NCBI GenBank assembly: GCA_965218985.1 | Contig: CBDCMP010000007.1 | Location: forward strand, 2,542,001 to 2,606,000 | From: Pseudopedobacter sp965218985 | Lineage (GTDB): Bacteria > Bacteroidota > Bacteroidia > Sphingobacteriales > Sphingobacteriaceae | Direction: 5' to 3' | Length of the DNA: 64,000 bases | In this document: positions 18,075-27,047 of the stretch, one piece after another | Layout of the letters: every line of letters starts with the position of its first letter | How positions within the stretch are numbered: position 1 is the stretch's first letter | Notes under the pieces: model-generated | The model's input: the letters and a program-made list of their open reading frames with translations, nothing else | The model's database searches: none | What the model was told of the DNA's origin: nothing | Program-made: the position numbers and the translations under genes

Positions 18075-19907
18075 TTATCTGTCATTACGCCGTCTGCTCC
18101 CACCACCGCCATATCCGCCTCGGCTTCCGCCGTCTTTTTTATCGTCTCTTCTTTTGCCAGAAAAATCTTTGAAACCGCCGCCTGAATTTCCGCCATCTCT
18201 TCTTCCGCCACCACTACGTTCTCTGTTACCACCATATCCGGAGCCTCCTCCGCTTCTTCTCCTCTCTCCGCCTTCAGAACTTCCTGCTTCACCTGACACT
18301 TCAATTCTTACATCACGGCCGTGGAAATCAATGGGTTTGAAAGCTGCTGTCACTTTATCGACTAAATCGCTCTCTACCTCAAAGAAAGAGAAAACTCCTT
18401 TCATATCAATCTTACCAACAGATCTTCCGCTGATACCTGTGTTGTTACAGATGTAACCCAACAAATCTCCACGAGTAAAATCATCCACCGCACCTAAATT
18501 GATGAACAAGCGGGTAAATCCGGCACTTGTACCACGTCCGCCTCTTTCGCCACGCTCAGCTCTATCGCCTCTGTCATCTGCGGCAGCATTTAAATCACGG
18601 GCATTTTTATAGTAATCCAAGAATCTGTTGAATTCCAAAGAAGCAAAACGTTTGATGATGTCTTCTTTGCTCATGTCGGCAAACTCATCCATAATTCTTG
18701 GTAGATACTGATCAATTTGCTGATCATTTACCTCTACCTGATGCACTTTGTGAACCAAACCGAAGAGTTGTTTTTCCACCACGTCAAATCCGCTAGGGAT
18801 TTCTGCTTTGGTGAATTGTTTGCCAATCACTTTTTCAATATGTCTGATTTTATTCAGTTCTCTTGAATTGATGATTGCGATAGAAATACCTGTTTTACCA
18901 GCTCTTCCTGTTCTTCCGCTACGGTGGGTATAATTCTCTATCTCATCAGGCAAAGAATAGTTGATGACGTGGGTCACGTCGTTCACGTCAATGCCACGGG
19001 CAGCTACATCAGTTGCAATCAGCAACTGTAAGCTTCTGTCGCGGTAACGCTTCATCACCTTGTCTCTTTGTTGTTGTGATAAATCTCCATGCAAAGCATC
19101 GGCGTTATAGCCATCTTTTACCAAGGATTCAGCAATCTCCTGGGTTTCAATTTTGGTACGGCAAAATACGATACCAAAAATCTCGGGATTATAATCTACA
19201 ATACGTTTGAACGCGGCATATTTATCACGAGCTTTTACAATGTAATACTCGTGTTCGATATTCACGTTTCCGGTGTTCTTTGTTCCCATGGTCAACTCTT
19301 TCGGGTCGGTCATGTAGTTTTGAGCAATGGCTCTCACTTCACGGGGCATGGTGGCAGAGAACAGCCATGTTTTTTTTGTTGGCGGAGTGGTTGACAAAAT
19401 ATCGTCAATATCTTCCTGAAAACCCATGTTCAACATCTCATCAGCTTCGTCCAAAACAACGTAGCTCACTTGGGAGAAATCAATGGCTTTTCTGTTCAAA
19501 ATGTCTTTCATACGACCAGGAGTCGCGACAACAATCTGAACCCCTCTTTTGATGTCACGCAATTGGTTCACAATATTGGCACCGCCATATACTGCCACCA
19601 CACTTGCGTTAGGGAGATTTTTTGCATAATTTTTAATGTCGTTGCTGATCTGTAAACAAAGTTCACGTGTTGGGCAAAGAATTAAAGCTTGAGGAAAATT
19701 TTTCTTGTAGTCTATGAGTTCTAAAAGTGGAAGACCAAATGCTGCGGTCTTTCCGGTTCCTGTCTGGGCTAATCCGACAAAATCGTTGCTGCCTGATAAC
19801 AAAACCGGAATGGCACTTTCCTGGATTGGAGTTGGGGTTTCGAAACCTAACTCAGTTATCGCATTAACAATATCATGACGGATCCCCAATTCATTGAATG
19901 GGTTCAT
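18075..19907 (-). CDS. DEAD-box RNA helicase with DbpA-like RNA-binding domain and RGG tail
   Basis: ATP-dependent RNA helicase, probably for ribosome assembly or cold adaptation. Motif I AQTGTGKT (47-54), PTREL, DEAD (153-156), SAT (184-186) and HRSGRTGRAG (328-337) are intact. A DbpA-type RNA-binding domain lies at about 463-540, joined by an RGG/RGE-rich linker (445-460). The last 70 residues are almost only Gly, Arg, Ser, Asp and Lys (RGG/SGGG repeats), a disordered RNA-binding tail. The two-domain plan is that of CsdA/DeaD-type helicases. Single gene. Confidence 0.95.
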   Translation of the reverse strand: MNPFNELGIRHDIVNAITELGFETPTPIQESAIPVLLSGSNDFVGLAQTGTGKTAAFGLPLLELIDYKKNFPQALILCPTRELCLQISNDIKNYAKNLPNASVVAVYGGANIVNQLRDIKRGVQIVVATPGRMKDILNRKAIDFSQVSYVVLDEADEMLNMGFQEDIDDILSTTPPTKKTWLFSATMPREVRAIAQNYMTDPKELTMGTKNTGNVNIEHEYYIVKARDKYAAFKRIVDYNPEIFGIVFCRTKIETQEIAESLVKDGYNADALHGDLSQQQRDKVMKRYRDRSLQLLIATDVAARGIDVNDVTHVINYSLPDEIENYTHRSGRTGRAGKTGISIAIINSRELNKIRHIEKVIGKQFTKAEIPSGFDVVEKQLFGLVHKVHQVEVNDQQIDQYLPRIMDEFADMSKEDIIKRFASLEFNRFLDYYKNARDLNAAADDRGDRAERGERGGRGTSAGFTRLFINLGAVDDFTRGDLLGYICNNTGISGRSVGKIDMKGVFSFFEVESDLVDKVTAAFKPIDFHGRDVRIEVSGEAGSSEGGERRRSGGGSGYGGNRERSGGGRRDGGNSGGGFKDFSGKRRDDKKDGGSRGGYGGGGSRRRNDR

Positions 19908-20006
19908 GATAATAAATAAGGTTTAACAACATTGTTAAACCGGGCGCAAAGATAGGGTTTTGTTTTTGTATTATCAAGAGATGTGTAAATGATTGAATAG
20001 TAATAA

Positions 20007-20432
20007 GTTCATTAGGCTCATGAGAATGATAGAAGAATGAGGTTTGAAGGAATGAATTAGTAGCATGGGCTTAATCTTATATTTCTTTCCGATCCATAAG
20101 TGTCTTTCTTCCTGTCTCTTTGTTCTTTAATCTTTTTATTTGGTTCATTAGGCTCATGAGAATGATAGAAGAATGAGGTTTGAAGGATGAAATGATTGAA
20201 TTTTGAAGGAATGAATTAGTAGCATGGGCTTAATCTTATATTTCTTTCCGATCCATAAGTGTCTTTCTTCCTGTCTCTTTGTTCTTTAATCTTTTTATTT
20301 GGTTCATTAGGCTTGTGATAAAGATGAGAATGAGTGAGGACTAAAGGATGGGATGAGTAGCATTGTCTTACTCTAATCTTATATTTTTTTCCAATCCATA
20401 AGAGTCTTGATTCTTTGCTCTTGAATCTTTTT
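20007..20432. repeat. Three tandem copies of a 136-159-base repeat
   Basis: Each unit begins GTTCATTAGGC. Copy 1 is 20007-20142 (136 bases), copy 2 is 20143-20301 (159 bases) and copy 3 is 20302 to about 20432, which is diverged. Copies 1 and 2 are almost identical except that copy 2 has 23 extra bases after GGTTTGAAGG, themselves a partial internal duplication. The units are polypyrimidine-rich on the plus strand in their second half. No open frame runs through the three units. Confidence 0.9.
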
Positions 20433-20455
20433 GAAAAGGTTCTGTTCTGCTATCT

Positions 20456-20532
20456 AACCCGATAGTCCCGTTTTCCGCTGTAGTCCTCACTCGCAGAAAA
20501 AGCTCGCTGTGGGCTGCCGTTGCAACCGGGTT
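20456..20532. repeat. REP-like intergenic hairpin element
   Basis: AACCCG (20456-20461) pairs with CGGGTT (20527-20532) around a GC-richer interior with further short inverted pairs. The composition differs from the AT-rich flanks. The minus-strand reading (ACAGCGGAAAACGGGACTAT) recalls small palindromic intergenic elements often seen in Bacteroidetes; that likeness is from memory, not a search. Confidence 0.5.
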
Positions 20533-20675
20533 ATTAAAATGGGCTTTTGTTTTTAATTGGGATTGTTGTGGACAGAATTTTTGAGATGTCTCTTTAAAAA
20601 AAATTATATTTAAGAAAATGTTGCTGTTATTACATGTTAGCGCAGTAAATATTGAACAAAAAGATTCTTATTCAA

Positions 20676-21524
20676 ATGGAAAAGCAAAACGAAATAAAAA
20701 TATTTGACGAAAAAAAAGTAAGAACTATTTGGGATGCAGAGCTTGAGAAATGGTATTTATCAATTGTGGATGTAATATCAGCCTTAACCAACAGCCCCAA
20801 TCCCCAAGTTTATTGGCGGGTAATGAAAAAACGGTTAAAAGACGAAGGAAATGAAACCGTTACAAATTGTAACGGTTTGAAAATGCTTGCCCCGGATGGT
20901 AAAATGCGAATGACCGATGTTGCAGATACCGAACAGCTTTTTCGTCTGATACAATCAATTCCATCTCCAAAGGCAGAACCATTTAAACTTTGGCTTGCAA
21001 AAGTGGCTGCCGAAAGATTGGATGAAATGCAAGACCCAGAACTTTCCATTGATAGGGCTTTGGAACAATACTTACAATTGGGCTATTCTGAAAACTGGAT
21101 TAACCAAAGGCTGAAAAGTATTGAGATACGAAAAGAATTGACTGACGAGTGGAAAAGGAGAGGATTAAAAGAAGGTGTTCAATTTGCAACGCTTACAGAT
21201 ATTATCAGCAAAGCATGGAGTGACAAAAGCACAAAAGATTACAAAGTGCTAAAAGGTTTGAAGAAAGAAAACCTACGGGATAATATGACCAATACCGAGC
21301 TAATTTTAAATATGCTAGCAGAAGCCTCTACAAAAGATATTTCAGTAGCAGTAAATCCCGAAACATTTGAGGATAGTAAAAAAGTTGCTAAACAAGGGGG
21401 TAACGTAGCAAAAGTTGCAAGGAAGGAATTGGAAGCAAGAACAGGAAAAAAAGTAGTCTCGGCATTAAATGCTAAATCAATATTAAAATTGAAAAAAGGG
21501 GATGAAGATGAATCCAATTCATGA
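20676..21524 (+). CDS. Bro-N (phage antirepressor-type) domain protein
   Basis: The N-terminal about 110 residues match the Bro-N fold seen in phage antirepressors and DinD-like proteins (KKVRTIWDAELEKWYLSIVDV, then ISALTNSPNPQVYW, later QLFRLIQSIPSPKAEPFK). The middle (LDEMQDPELSIDRA, RRGLKEGVQFATLTDIIS) is the conserved companion region of the chromosomal family. The C-terminal 50 residues are Lys-rich and probably bind DNA. The frame opens at a TTG at 20652, but the ATG at 20676 is preferred. It is a solitary accessory gene without phage neighbours. Function in the host is unknown; DNA binding is inferred. Confidence 0.85.
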   Translation: MEKQNEIKIFDEKKVRTIWDAELEKWYLSIVDVISALTNSPNPQVYWRVMKKRLKDEGNETVTNCNGLKMLAPDGKMRMTDVADTEQLFRLIQSIPSPKAEPFKLWLAKVAAERLDEMQDPELSIDRALEQYLQLGYSENWINQRLKSIEIRKELTDEWKRRGLKEGVQFATLTDIISKAWSDKSTKDYKVLKGLKKENLRDNMTNTELILNMLAEASTKDISVAVNPETFEDSKKVAKQGGNVAKVARKELEARTGKKVVSALNAKSILKLKKGDEDESNS

Positions 21525-21539
21525 AAAAAAGGAATTCAT

Positions 21540-22793
21540 TCATTCCAACAACAAATCATCTTCCCCGTCATTCGTCAAATTCAATTTAATCACGTCTTGT
21601 CCAGCTATTCCCTCCACAGAACCACTGATATGAGCTGCATTCAGCAACACCTTTTCCAATTGTTTCTCCCGGGTTTTCCACAGTTTCTCCATGGCGTTAC
21701 GCTCGGTTTGAATACTCATTCTCATGCTCATGAACCCTTCGCTGATGGCATTCCACTGACTGGAGAATTCTGAACTGGTCAAATAATCATACAGCATGTG
21801 CATTTTGTCGCCACGGTTTTCCTGAGATTTTGTGGCCGAGAAAAGTTTGTTCAGGCTATCTCTTAGCACATATGCAACCGCCTTCAATTCCTCGAATGAA
21901 CAAACCCAAACCCCATCCTTTTCGCCAAAGCAGTCCATTCCTTTCGGATAACATTGTGTGACAATTACCGCCACATCAGCACCTACGCTTATTTTGTCTT
22001 TTTTGAGTTTCTCCACCCAGTCACCACCAAAATCTTTGGTGCGCTTGCTTTCATAAATGATTTTTCCGCATTCCTGTCCGCTGCCATTGCGAACCACCTG
22101 AATGCAATCAGCACCACGGATTCCCTTTCCCACTTCAGAGATCATATCAAAAGGGAAAGTGGTTCTCAGTAATTCCTCCACAATCAACTCCTGCACTTCG
22201 CCCTGCAATTGCATGGATCCCTGTTCGGCCTTCCTTCGCATCTCGTCGGCCAGTTTTTTCTGGTCTTCCAGCTGTTTCTCCAGTTCTTTTAAACGGAGCT
22301 GATGTTCGGTGTCTTTGAGCTGACTTTTCTCATGCTCCTGTTTACGGATTTGCTCTGTCAAAGTATTTCTTTCCTCCTGTAACTTTCGCTGCATGGCCAG
22401 CTCCATTTCAGCTTCTTTATTCTTTAATTCGGCTTCTTTTTTTAGAAATTGAAGCTCATTTTGTCTGAGCGTTTTTAGTTTTTCTTCATTATCCTTATTT
22501 GAATTCTCCAACATTTGCAGCTTATTCTCAAAATCATTGGAGATGCTTTTTCTTAAGCTTTCCTCCAATTGTTTCTGCAATTGAGATTTTTCAGTCTCCA
22601 GCTTTTGTTGAAACGCCAAAGCCTGCTGCTTTTCTTTATTGCTAAATTCAAGCTCTTTTTTTTGAAACTCTTCCTCTTTCTTTTTGGTAAACTCCACCAT
22701 CTGCTTACGCAGGTTATTTTTATATTCTTCTGCCATCACCTCCTCAATTGGAAAGGAGTGACCGCAGCTTGGGCATTTAACTTCTGTAGACAT
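21540..22793 (-). CDS. DUF2130 protein: zinc ribbon, long coiled coil and PD-(D/E)xK-like domain
   Basis: A short zinc-ribbon-like start (CPSCGHSF, residues 7-14) is followed by a coiled coil from about 20 to 200, very rich in Glu, Lys and Gln. The C-terminal half is the DUF2130 region. It shows a pattern fitting a PD-(D/E)xK nuclease core: Glu206/207, Asp229 (RGADCIQ) and Glu248-x-Lys250 (IYESKRTK). The biological role of DUF2130 proteins is not established. It is convergent with the Bro-N gene, 15 bases apart. Confidence 0.82.
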   Translation of the reverse strand: MSTEVKCPSCGHSFPIEEVMAEEYKNNLRKQMVEFTKKKEEEFQKKELEFSNKEKQQALAFQQKLETEKSQLQKQLEESLRKSISNDFENKLQMLENSNKDNEEKLKTLRQNELQFLKKEAELKNKEAEMELAMQRKLQEERNTLTEQIRKQEHEKSQLKDTEHQLRLKELEKQLEDQKKLADEMRRKAEQGSMQLQGEVQELIVEELLRTTFPFDMISEVGKGIRGADCIQVVRNGSGQECGKIIYESKRTKDFGGDWVEKLKKDKISVGADVAVIVTQCYPKGMDCFGEKDGVWVCSFEELKAVAYVLRDSLNKLFSATKSQENRGDKMHMLYDYLTSSEFSSQWNAISEGFMSMRMSIQTERNAMEKLWKTREKQLEKVLLNAAHISGSVEGIAGQDVIKLNLTNDGEDDLLLE

Positions 22794-22882
22794 GCTATTT
22801 TAAATTTTAAGATAAGTTAAGTTGTGATGATTTCAATTAAAGGCATCATCATTGCTATCCATTAAAAAATAAAATTAAGAAA

Positions 22883-23179
22883 ATGATTACAGATAAAATC
22901 GAAGAGATCAAGGATACTTTAGAAGATACCTTACTCAAAGAAGGCCTTAACACCAATTTAGGTAAAACGGAAAGAGTGCTTTCAATTATGAGCGGCACCT
23001 TTATATTTTTAAAAGGGGTGGGAAACGTCTTCTCTCATCCGCTGATAGCCGCCGGAGAATTGGTATTGGGCTTTGGGCTTTTACAAAGGGGGATTTCTGG
23101 CTATTGCTCCATTGCGGAGAAATTTAATGAAGAACAGAAGGGGCCAGATCCTATTCTTATTGTCAGAGAGGAGCTATAA
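22883..23179 (+). CDS. Small DUF2892-like membrane protein
   Basis: The 98-residue product has an amphipathic N-terminus (about 1-28) and two hydrophobic segments (about 33-50 and 54-72) joined by GNVFSHPL, the plan of the DUF2892/YgaP-like two-helix membrane domain (NLGKTERVLSIMSG opening). No catalytic site is seen. A strong terminator follows at once, so the gene is monocistronic. Confidence 0.75.
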   Translation: MITDKIEEIKDTLEDTLLKEGLNTNLGKTERVLSIMSGTFIFLKGVGNVFSHPLIAAGELVLGFGLLQRGISGYCSIAEKFNEEQKGPDPILIVREEL

Positions 23180-23216
23180 AAAGATCCCGATGCTTTCATA
23201 CATCGGGATCTTTTTT
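23180..23216 (+). terminator. Rho-independent terminator
   Basis: The 13-bp perfect stem 23180-23192 / 23201-23213 has an 8-base loop and is followed by T residues. Confidence 0.92.
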
Positions 23217-23302
23217 ATTGGACTGATTTTGAAGCCATGGGGATTGATGAGCTCTTCATTCTGATTTATTGCTTTAATTTGCTTTGAAATTCCCTAAACG
23301 AT

Positions 23303-24070
23303 ATGAAAGCTATTATCCTCATTTTTGCCGCTCTACTCATTCTATACCTGCTCTTCAGAAAAAAGAAAGTGCGAAAACCGGTTAAAATGGAGTCGGATTT
23401 TAAAGCCCTTTTGCAGCAGCATGTGGAATACTATCAAAAACTTAGTGAAGCTAAAAGAACTGATTTTTTAAGCTGTATCAGTTACTTCTTAGATGAAACC
23501 CGCATCGAAGGTGTGGGAATCCAGGTCTCGGATTTAGATAAAGTCCTGATTGCTGCCAGCGCAGTCATCCCGATTTTCGGCTTTCCCGGATGGAAATACA
23601 AGAATCTGAGCAGCGTAATCTTGTATCCAGACACTTTTGACGAGGCATTTCAATATGAAGGTGGGGAACGAAGAATTTCAGGTATGGTGGGAAACCGATA
23701 TATGAACGGTCAAATGATTCTTTCCAGAGCCGCCTTATTAAAAGGATTTTCAAAAAACAGTGGCAAAGAGAATACGGCTATTCATGAATTTGTTCATCTG
23801 CTAGATAAATCAGATGGTTCCACCGATGGGGTTCCAGAGATTTTAATGGCTCACGAATATACGGTACCCTGGCTGAAAATGATTCACCAGGAGATGCATC
23901 GTATAGAAAAAGGGAAGTCTGATATCAATCCTTATGCGATGACCAATGAAGCTGAATTTTTAGCCGTTGCTTCTGAATATTTCTTTGAAAAGCCGGAACA
24001 GCTTCGTAAAAAACACCCCGAATTGTATAAAATGATGAGTGGGATGTTTATGCAGGACCCAGTATCATAA
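23303..24070 (+). CDS. MtfA-family zinc peptidase
   Basis: Gluzincin-like peptidase of the MtfA (M90) family. The zinc motif HEFVH lies at 161-165 and the third ligand is probably Glu218 in NEAEFLAVASEYFF. One N-terminal membrane segment (about 2-18) followed by basic residues would anchor it to the inner membrane with the catalytic part in the cytoplasm. E. coli MtfA acts on the Mlc regulator; no such link can be inferred here. The next gene begins 3 bases after the stop. Confidence 0.9.
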   Translation: MKAIILIFAALLILYLLFRKKKVRKPVKMESDFKALLQQHVEYYQKLSEAKRTDFLSCISYFLDETRIEGVGIQVSDLDKVLIAASAVIPIFGFPGWKYKNLSSVILYPDTFDEAFQYEGGERRISGMVGNRYMNGQMILSRAALLKGFSKNSGKENTAIHEFVHLLDKSDGSTDGVPEILMAHEYTVPWLKMIHQEMHRIEKGKSDINPYAMTNEAEFLAVASEYFFEKPEQLRKKHPELYKMMSGMFMQDPVS

Positions 24071-24073
24071 CCA

Positions 24074-24430
24074 ATGGAAGATTATAAAGAATTCGAACTT
24101 TTAAAAAACAAATCAGCCCATAGCCTTACCTTGTATGAACATTTCGTATCCGTTTATAAAACCATAGGACAGGTAGAGGCAAGGCCGACAAAAAGCATGA
24201 TTGCCATCAGGAATGATCGAAAGAATATTGCATGGGTCACTGCTTTGGGGAAGAATTTTTTACACGTCGTATTTCCCTTCTCAAAGGCATATCCCGATAA
24301 TTTTTGTTTTCAAAAAATAGCTCAGGTTCCAGGAGATGCGCACCAGTTCAATCATCATTTAAGAATTTTGTTTAAAGATGATATCAATGAAGAAGTGAAG
24401 GGATTTATGAAATTGGCTTATGAAGCTTAG
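24074..24430 (+). CDS. DUF5655-like small protein
   Basis: The 118-residue product has no signal or membrane segment. The sequence LTLYEHFVSVYKTIGQVEAR and the following strand pattern (MIAIRN, IAWVTAL, LHVVFPF) match what I know of the DUF5655 family, small cytoplasmic proteins of unknown function. It follows the MtfA-like gene by 3 bases and is probably co-transcribed with it. A terminator follows. Confidence 0.7.
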   Translation: MEDYKEFELLKNKSAHSLTLYEHFVSVYKTIGQVEARPTKSMIAIRNDRKNIAWVTALGKNFLHVVFPFSKAYPDNFCFQKIAQVPGDAHQFNHHLRILFKDDINEEVKGFMKLAYEA

Positions 24431-24434
24431 AATG

Positions 24435-24476
24435 AATACAAAGGGGATGGTTTCAAAAATTACCCCCCTTTGTATT
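24435..24476. terminator. Bidirectional terminator
   Basis: The 12-bp stem AATACAAAGGGG (24435-24446) / CCCCTTTGTATT (24465-24476) is followed by A residues and lies between convergent coding pieces. Confidence 0.8.
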
Positions 24477-24506
24477 AAAAAAGCATCCATTATGTGGTTT
24501 TTGGCT

Positions 24507-24893
24507 TTATTGATTCTTTAAAGAAGCCATATCAATCACAAATCGGTAATGAACGTCAGCTTTCAAAGTACGCTCATAAGCTTCATTGATCTGATCGATA
24601 TTAATCATCTCTATATCAGAGACAATCTGGTGTTCAGCACAATAATCCAGTATCTCCTGAGTCTCCTTAATTCCACCAACTAAAGATCCCACCAAGCTTC
24701 TTCTGCCGAAGATCAAAGAACCGGCATGAACCGGTAAGGCTTCTGGTGGGACACCTAATACCACCATCACCCCATCAGTTTTTAGTAAGGATAGATAAGC
24801 ATTATAGTCGTGTTTGGCAGATACGGTATCAATGATCAGGTTAAAAGAATTGGCCATTTTTTTCATGTTTTCAGGTTTTAAATAGAATTCCAA
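24507..24893 (-). pseudogene. 3' piece of a disrupted zinc alcohol dehydrogenase gene
   Basis: This frame encodes the last about 125 residues of a YahK-like NAD(P)-dependent alcohol dehydrogenase: the end of the Rossmann domain (SFNLIIDTVSAKHDYNAY) and the family C-terminus (GIKETQEILDYCAEH, INEAYERTLKADVHYRFVID). Upstream the homology stops abruptly near 24885-24893 and an in-frame stop follows a few codons before. The matching 5' piece lies at 36936-37172 in the same orientation. Together they make about 206 of the usual about 350 residues, so about 145 codons were lost when the island between them arrived. Confidence 0.88.
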
Positions 24894-24928
24894 AATGCCC
24901 TTACTTTAAGGTAGCTATTCCAATAAAC

Positions 24929-27047
24929 TTATATGTTTGGGAACTGGAGTATAGAAAATACTTGAAACACAATACTTGCTCCAACAAATCCAAATATTAT
25001 GGTCGACAACCCAATATCGGTCAGCTTTGAAATGCGACACCTCAGAAAAAGGGAGCTGACTATAAACGCAAAAGGTAGAACTGCCGGAAAAACATACCTG
25101 AAATCATTTGAACAAGAATATGGGTAGGCAAATCGAAAGAATATCATGGATACTATTAAACAACAGATACTGACAGCTAAGGGAGCATAATCTCCTATTC
25201 TAGAGACCAGATAGAAACCAATAAGAAATAACTGGAGCGTAATGATGAAAAACAAGCTCATTATCTTAGCTAGAAGAACTAATTCCAGTTTATTGAAATT
25301 AAACTCACCAAACATACTTGTTTTAAATAAATAAAACCAAAAATTATCTCTTCCTTTTGATGGGTTCATAGAGCTTGTGAAAGGCAATTCTATAAATTTT
25401 ACCGGGTTAAATGGCAAAAAAACCGATATCGGATTTTCTACTCTAAGACCATCTCCTAAATGGTTCGCATTCCCTACGATTAGTGGAGTATCGGAATTTG
25501 CATGAGAAAAAAACAGTTTTTCACCAAATGCGTAATAAGAGGTGCACACCAGAAAAAAGATAAATACCATAAGTTGATATCCGAGACGCCACTTTACATT
25601 TGCCTGCTTGATGATCTTACAAAATAAAAGAAGGCCCAGAACTCCAAATAAGATAAGACCGTTTGTTTTCGACCATACCGCTAGGGCAGACGCTACTAAA
25701 GCCAATAAAAAATATTTATCACCATATGATATCCACCATCGGATGATAAAATAAAACGAAATCCCATAGAAAAGCGTAAACATCGAATCGTTCCCTATTC
25801 TAATGCTAGTCATGAAATTAGAGGGCCAAAAAAGAAATAAACAGGCTGAGCTGACATAGGCAAGTTTTATAAATTTTTCATTTATATCGCCATACTTTTC
25901 CTTTGCTCGTGTACATAACACATCAATTGTTTTAAGAGAGAAAAAACAGTAGATCACATGCAAAAGTAATGAAATGGACTGTATTGATTTCGAGAAGGCG
26001 ATTTCAGGAGCCGAGATTGAAACATTGAAAAGCTTCATGATATAAGCAACGGTCCTATAGTAAAGAGAGGGGTGATAGAATGACCAACCTTTAGCATCCA
26101 GCGGAGCATGCCCATTTTCCATTACATAACGTATATAAGCCAAATGCCCGGCATAATCGTAAGAAAAAGACTTGAAAGGAAAGACAACTAGGGCAGCAGC
26201 TGAAATAAAGACAGCCAAAGAGAATAAAACAGCAGTTATTATTTTGTACTGAAAACAGCTGAAGATCAGGTAAAGGATAAGCAGGTAGGAATATAACAGA
26301 ACCGCACCTGCCTCCCATCTATAGTCAATCGGGAAATCGAATAAATAGGTAATATAAACAAAGATAAACAGCAGGAATGACAAGATTATCACTGCCCAAT
26401 CTGACTTTCTCATCTTAGTAAATAACGTTTTAACATTGGCTATTAGCAATAAAAATAATACTTTCAGGTTAGTGAGCAAAAGTAAAAAAGGAATGAGCAG
26501 GAGAAATACATATTGGTCATAAAAAGTGATATCTTTCAAATATAGCCCATATAATCCTTGAGTATTTTTAACTACCACATGAATCCTGTTTTCCCCTTTT
26601 ATCAAATACTTTTAAGATTCAGGTATTGGCCATTGACGCAATCACATTGTTTATTGGCAAATAGCACTTTTGGAACATCAATATTATTGATAGTGATGTT
26701 TTCTATGCAATCATCTGGAATAATTTGGACGTCTCCTGAAAACAGGATAGTGTTTTCCAAAATGAAACTATAGTAATAATCTCCGCTTTGGCCATCTACA
26801 AATGAGTTGAACGGCAAGCTTGTCGACTGTTTTTTTAAGTTAGGTCCAGATACGGTGACATGAGAAATTGACGCCCTGTTTTTGTATACAAATGCTACCG
26901 AACATATTGAATAGGAACGTTTTTGATTTTAAGGTTTTCCCTGTTTTTGTATACAAATGCTACCGAACATATTGAATACACCAATAGCCAAAATATAAAA
27001 ATCCGGTTATCAACCTTTAGAATTCTATGACTTGCTTTCTTTTGCAT
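24929..27047 (-). pseudogene. Broken GT-C-type glycosyltransferase (polytopic membrane protein)
   Basis: Three frames make one ancestral gene. The start is probably the ATG at 27047 (MQKKASHRIL), with one membrane helix, then a jelly-roll-like outer domain (26602 to about 26913), then ten or more membrane helices (24929-26605) with the GT-C-like first loop SYDYAGHLAYIRYV and YHPSLYY. Two lesions separate them: a 40-base direct repeat (26874-26913, 26939-26978) that shifts frame, and one missing base in the T4 run at 26610-26613 (plus strand). Restoring one base there gives LNLKKYLIKGENRIHVVVKN, a normal continuation. The 5' end overlaps the oxidoreductase gene by 23 bases, suggesting a former operon. 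Substrate unknown. Confidence 0.75.
26874..26978. repeat. 40-base direct repeat inside the GT-C pseudogene
   Basis: Identical 40-base copies lie at 26874-26913 and 26939-26978 with a 25-base unlike spacer. The 65-base offset is not a multiple of three, so it breaks the reading frame; removing 65 bases restores it. Confidence 0.93.

Larger units (their letters stand above)
19908..20675. other. 768-base gene-poor stretch with tandem repeats and a REP-like hairpin
   Basis: This gap between the helicase and the Bro-N gene holds no credible gene. Most of it is the three-copy tandem repeat (20007 to about 20432) followed by a hairpin-forming element (20456-20532). The last 140 bases are AT-rich and probably hold the Bro-N promoter, but no clear promoter boxes were recognised. 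Confidence 0.7.

Noticed and set aside
18013..18456. 147-codon Pro/Leu-rich open frame on the plus strand
   Set aside because: It is the mirror of the RGG/SGGG-rich tail of the DEAD-box helicase; Gly and Arg codons read as Pro and Ser codons on the other strand.
20007..20432. Regular repeats as a CRISPR array
   Set aside because: Units are 130-160 bases and nearly contiguous; there are no short repeats with unique spacers and no cas genes.
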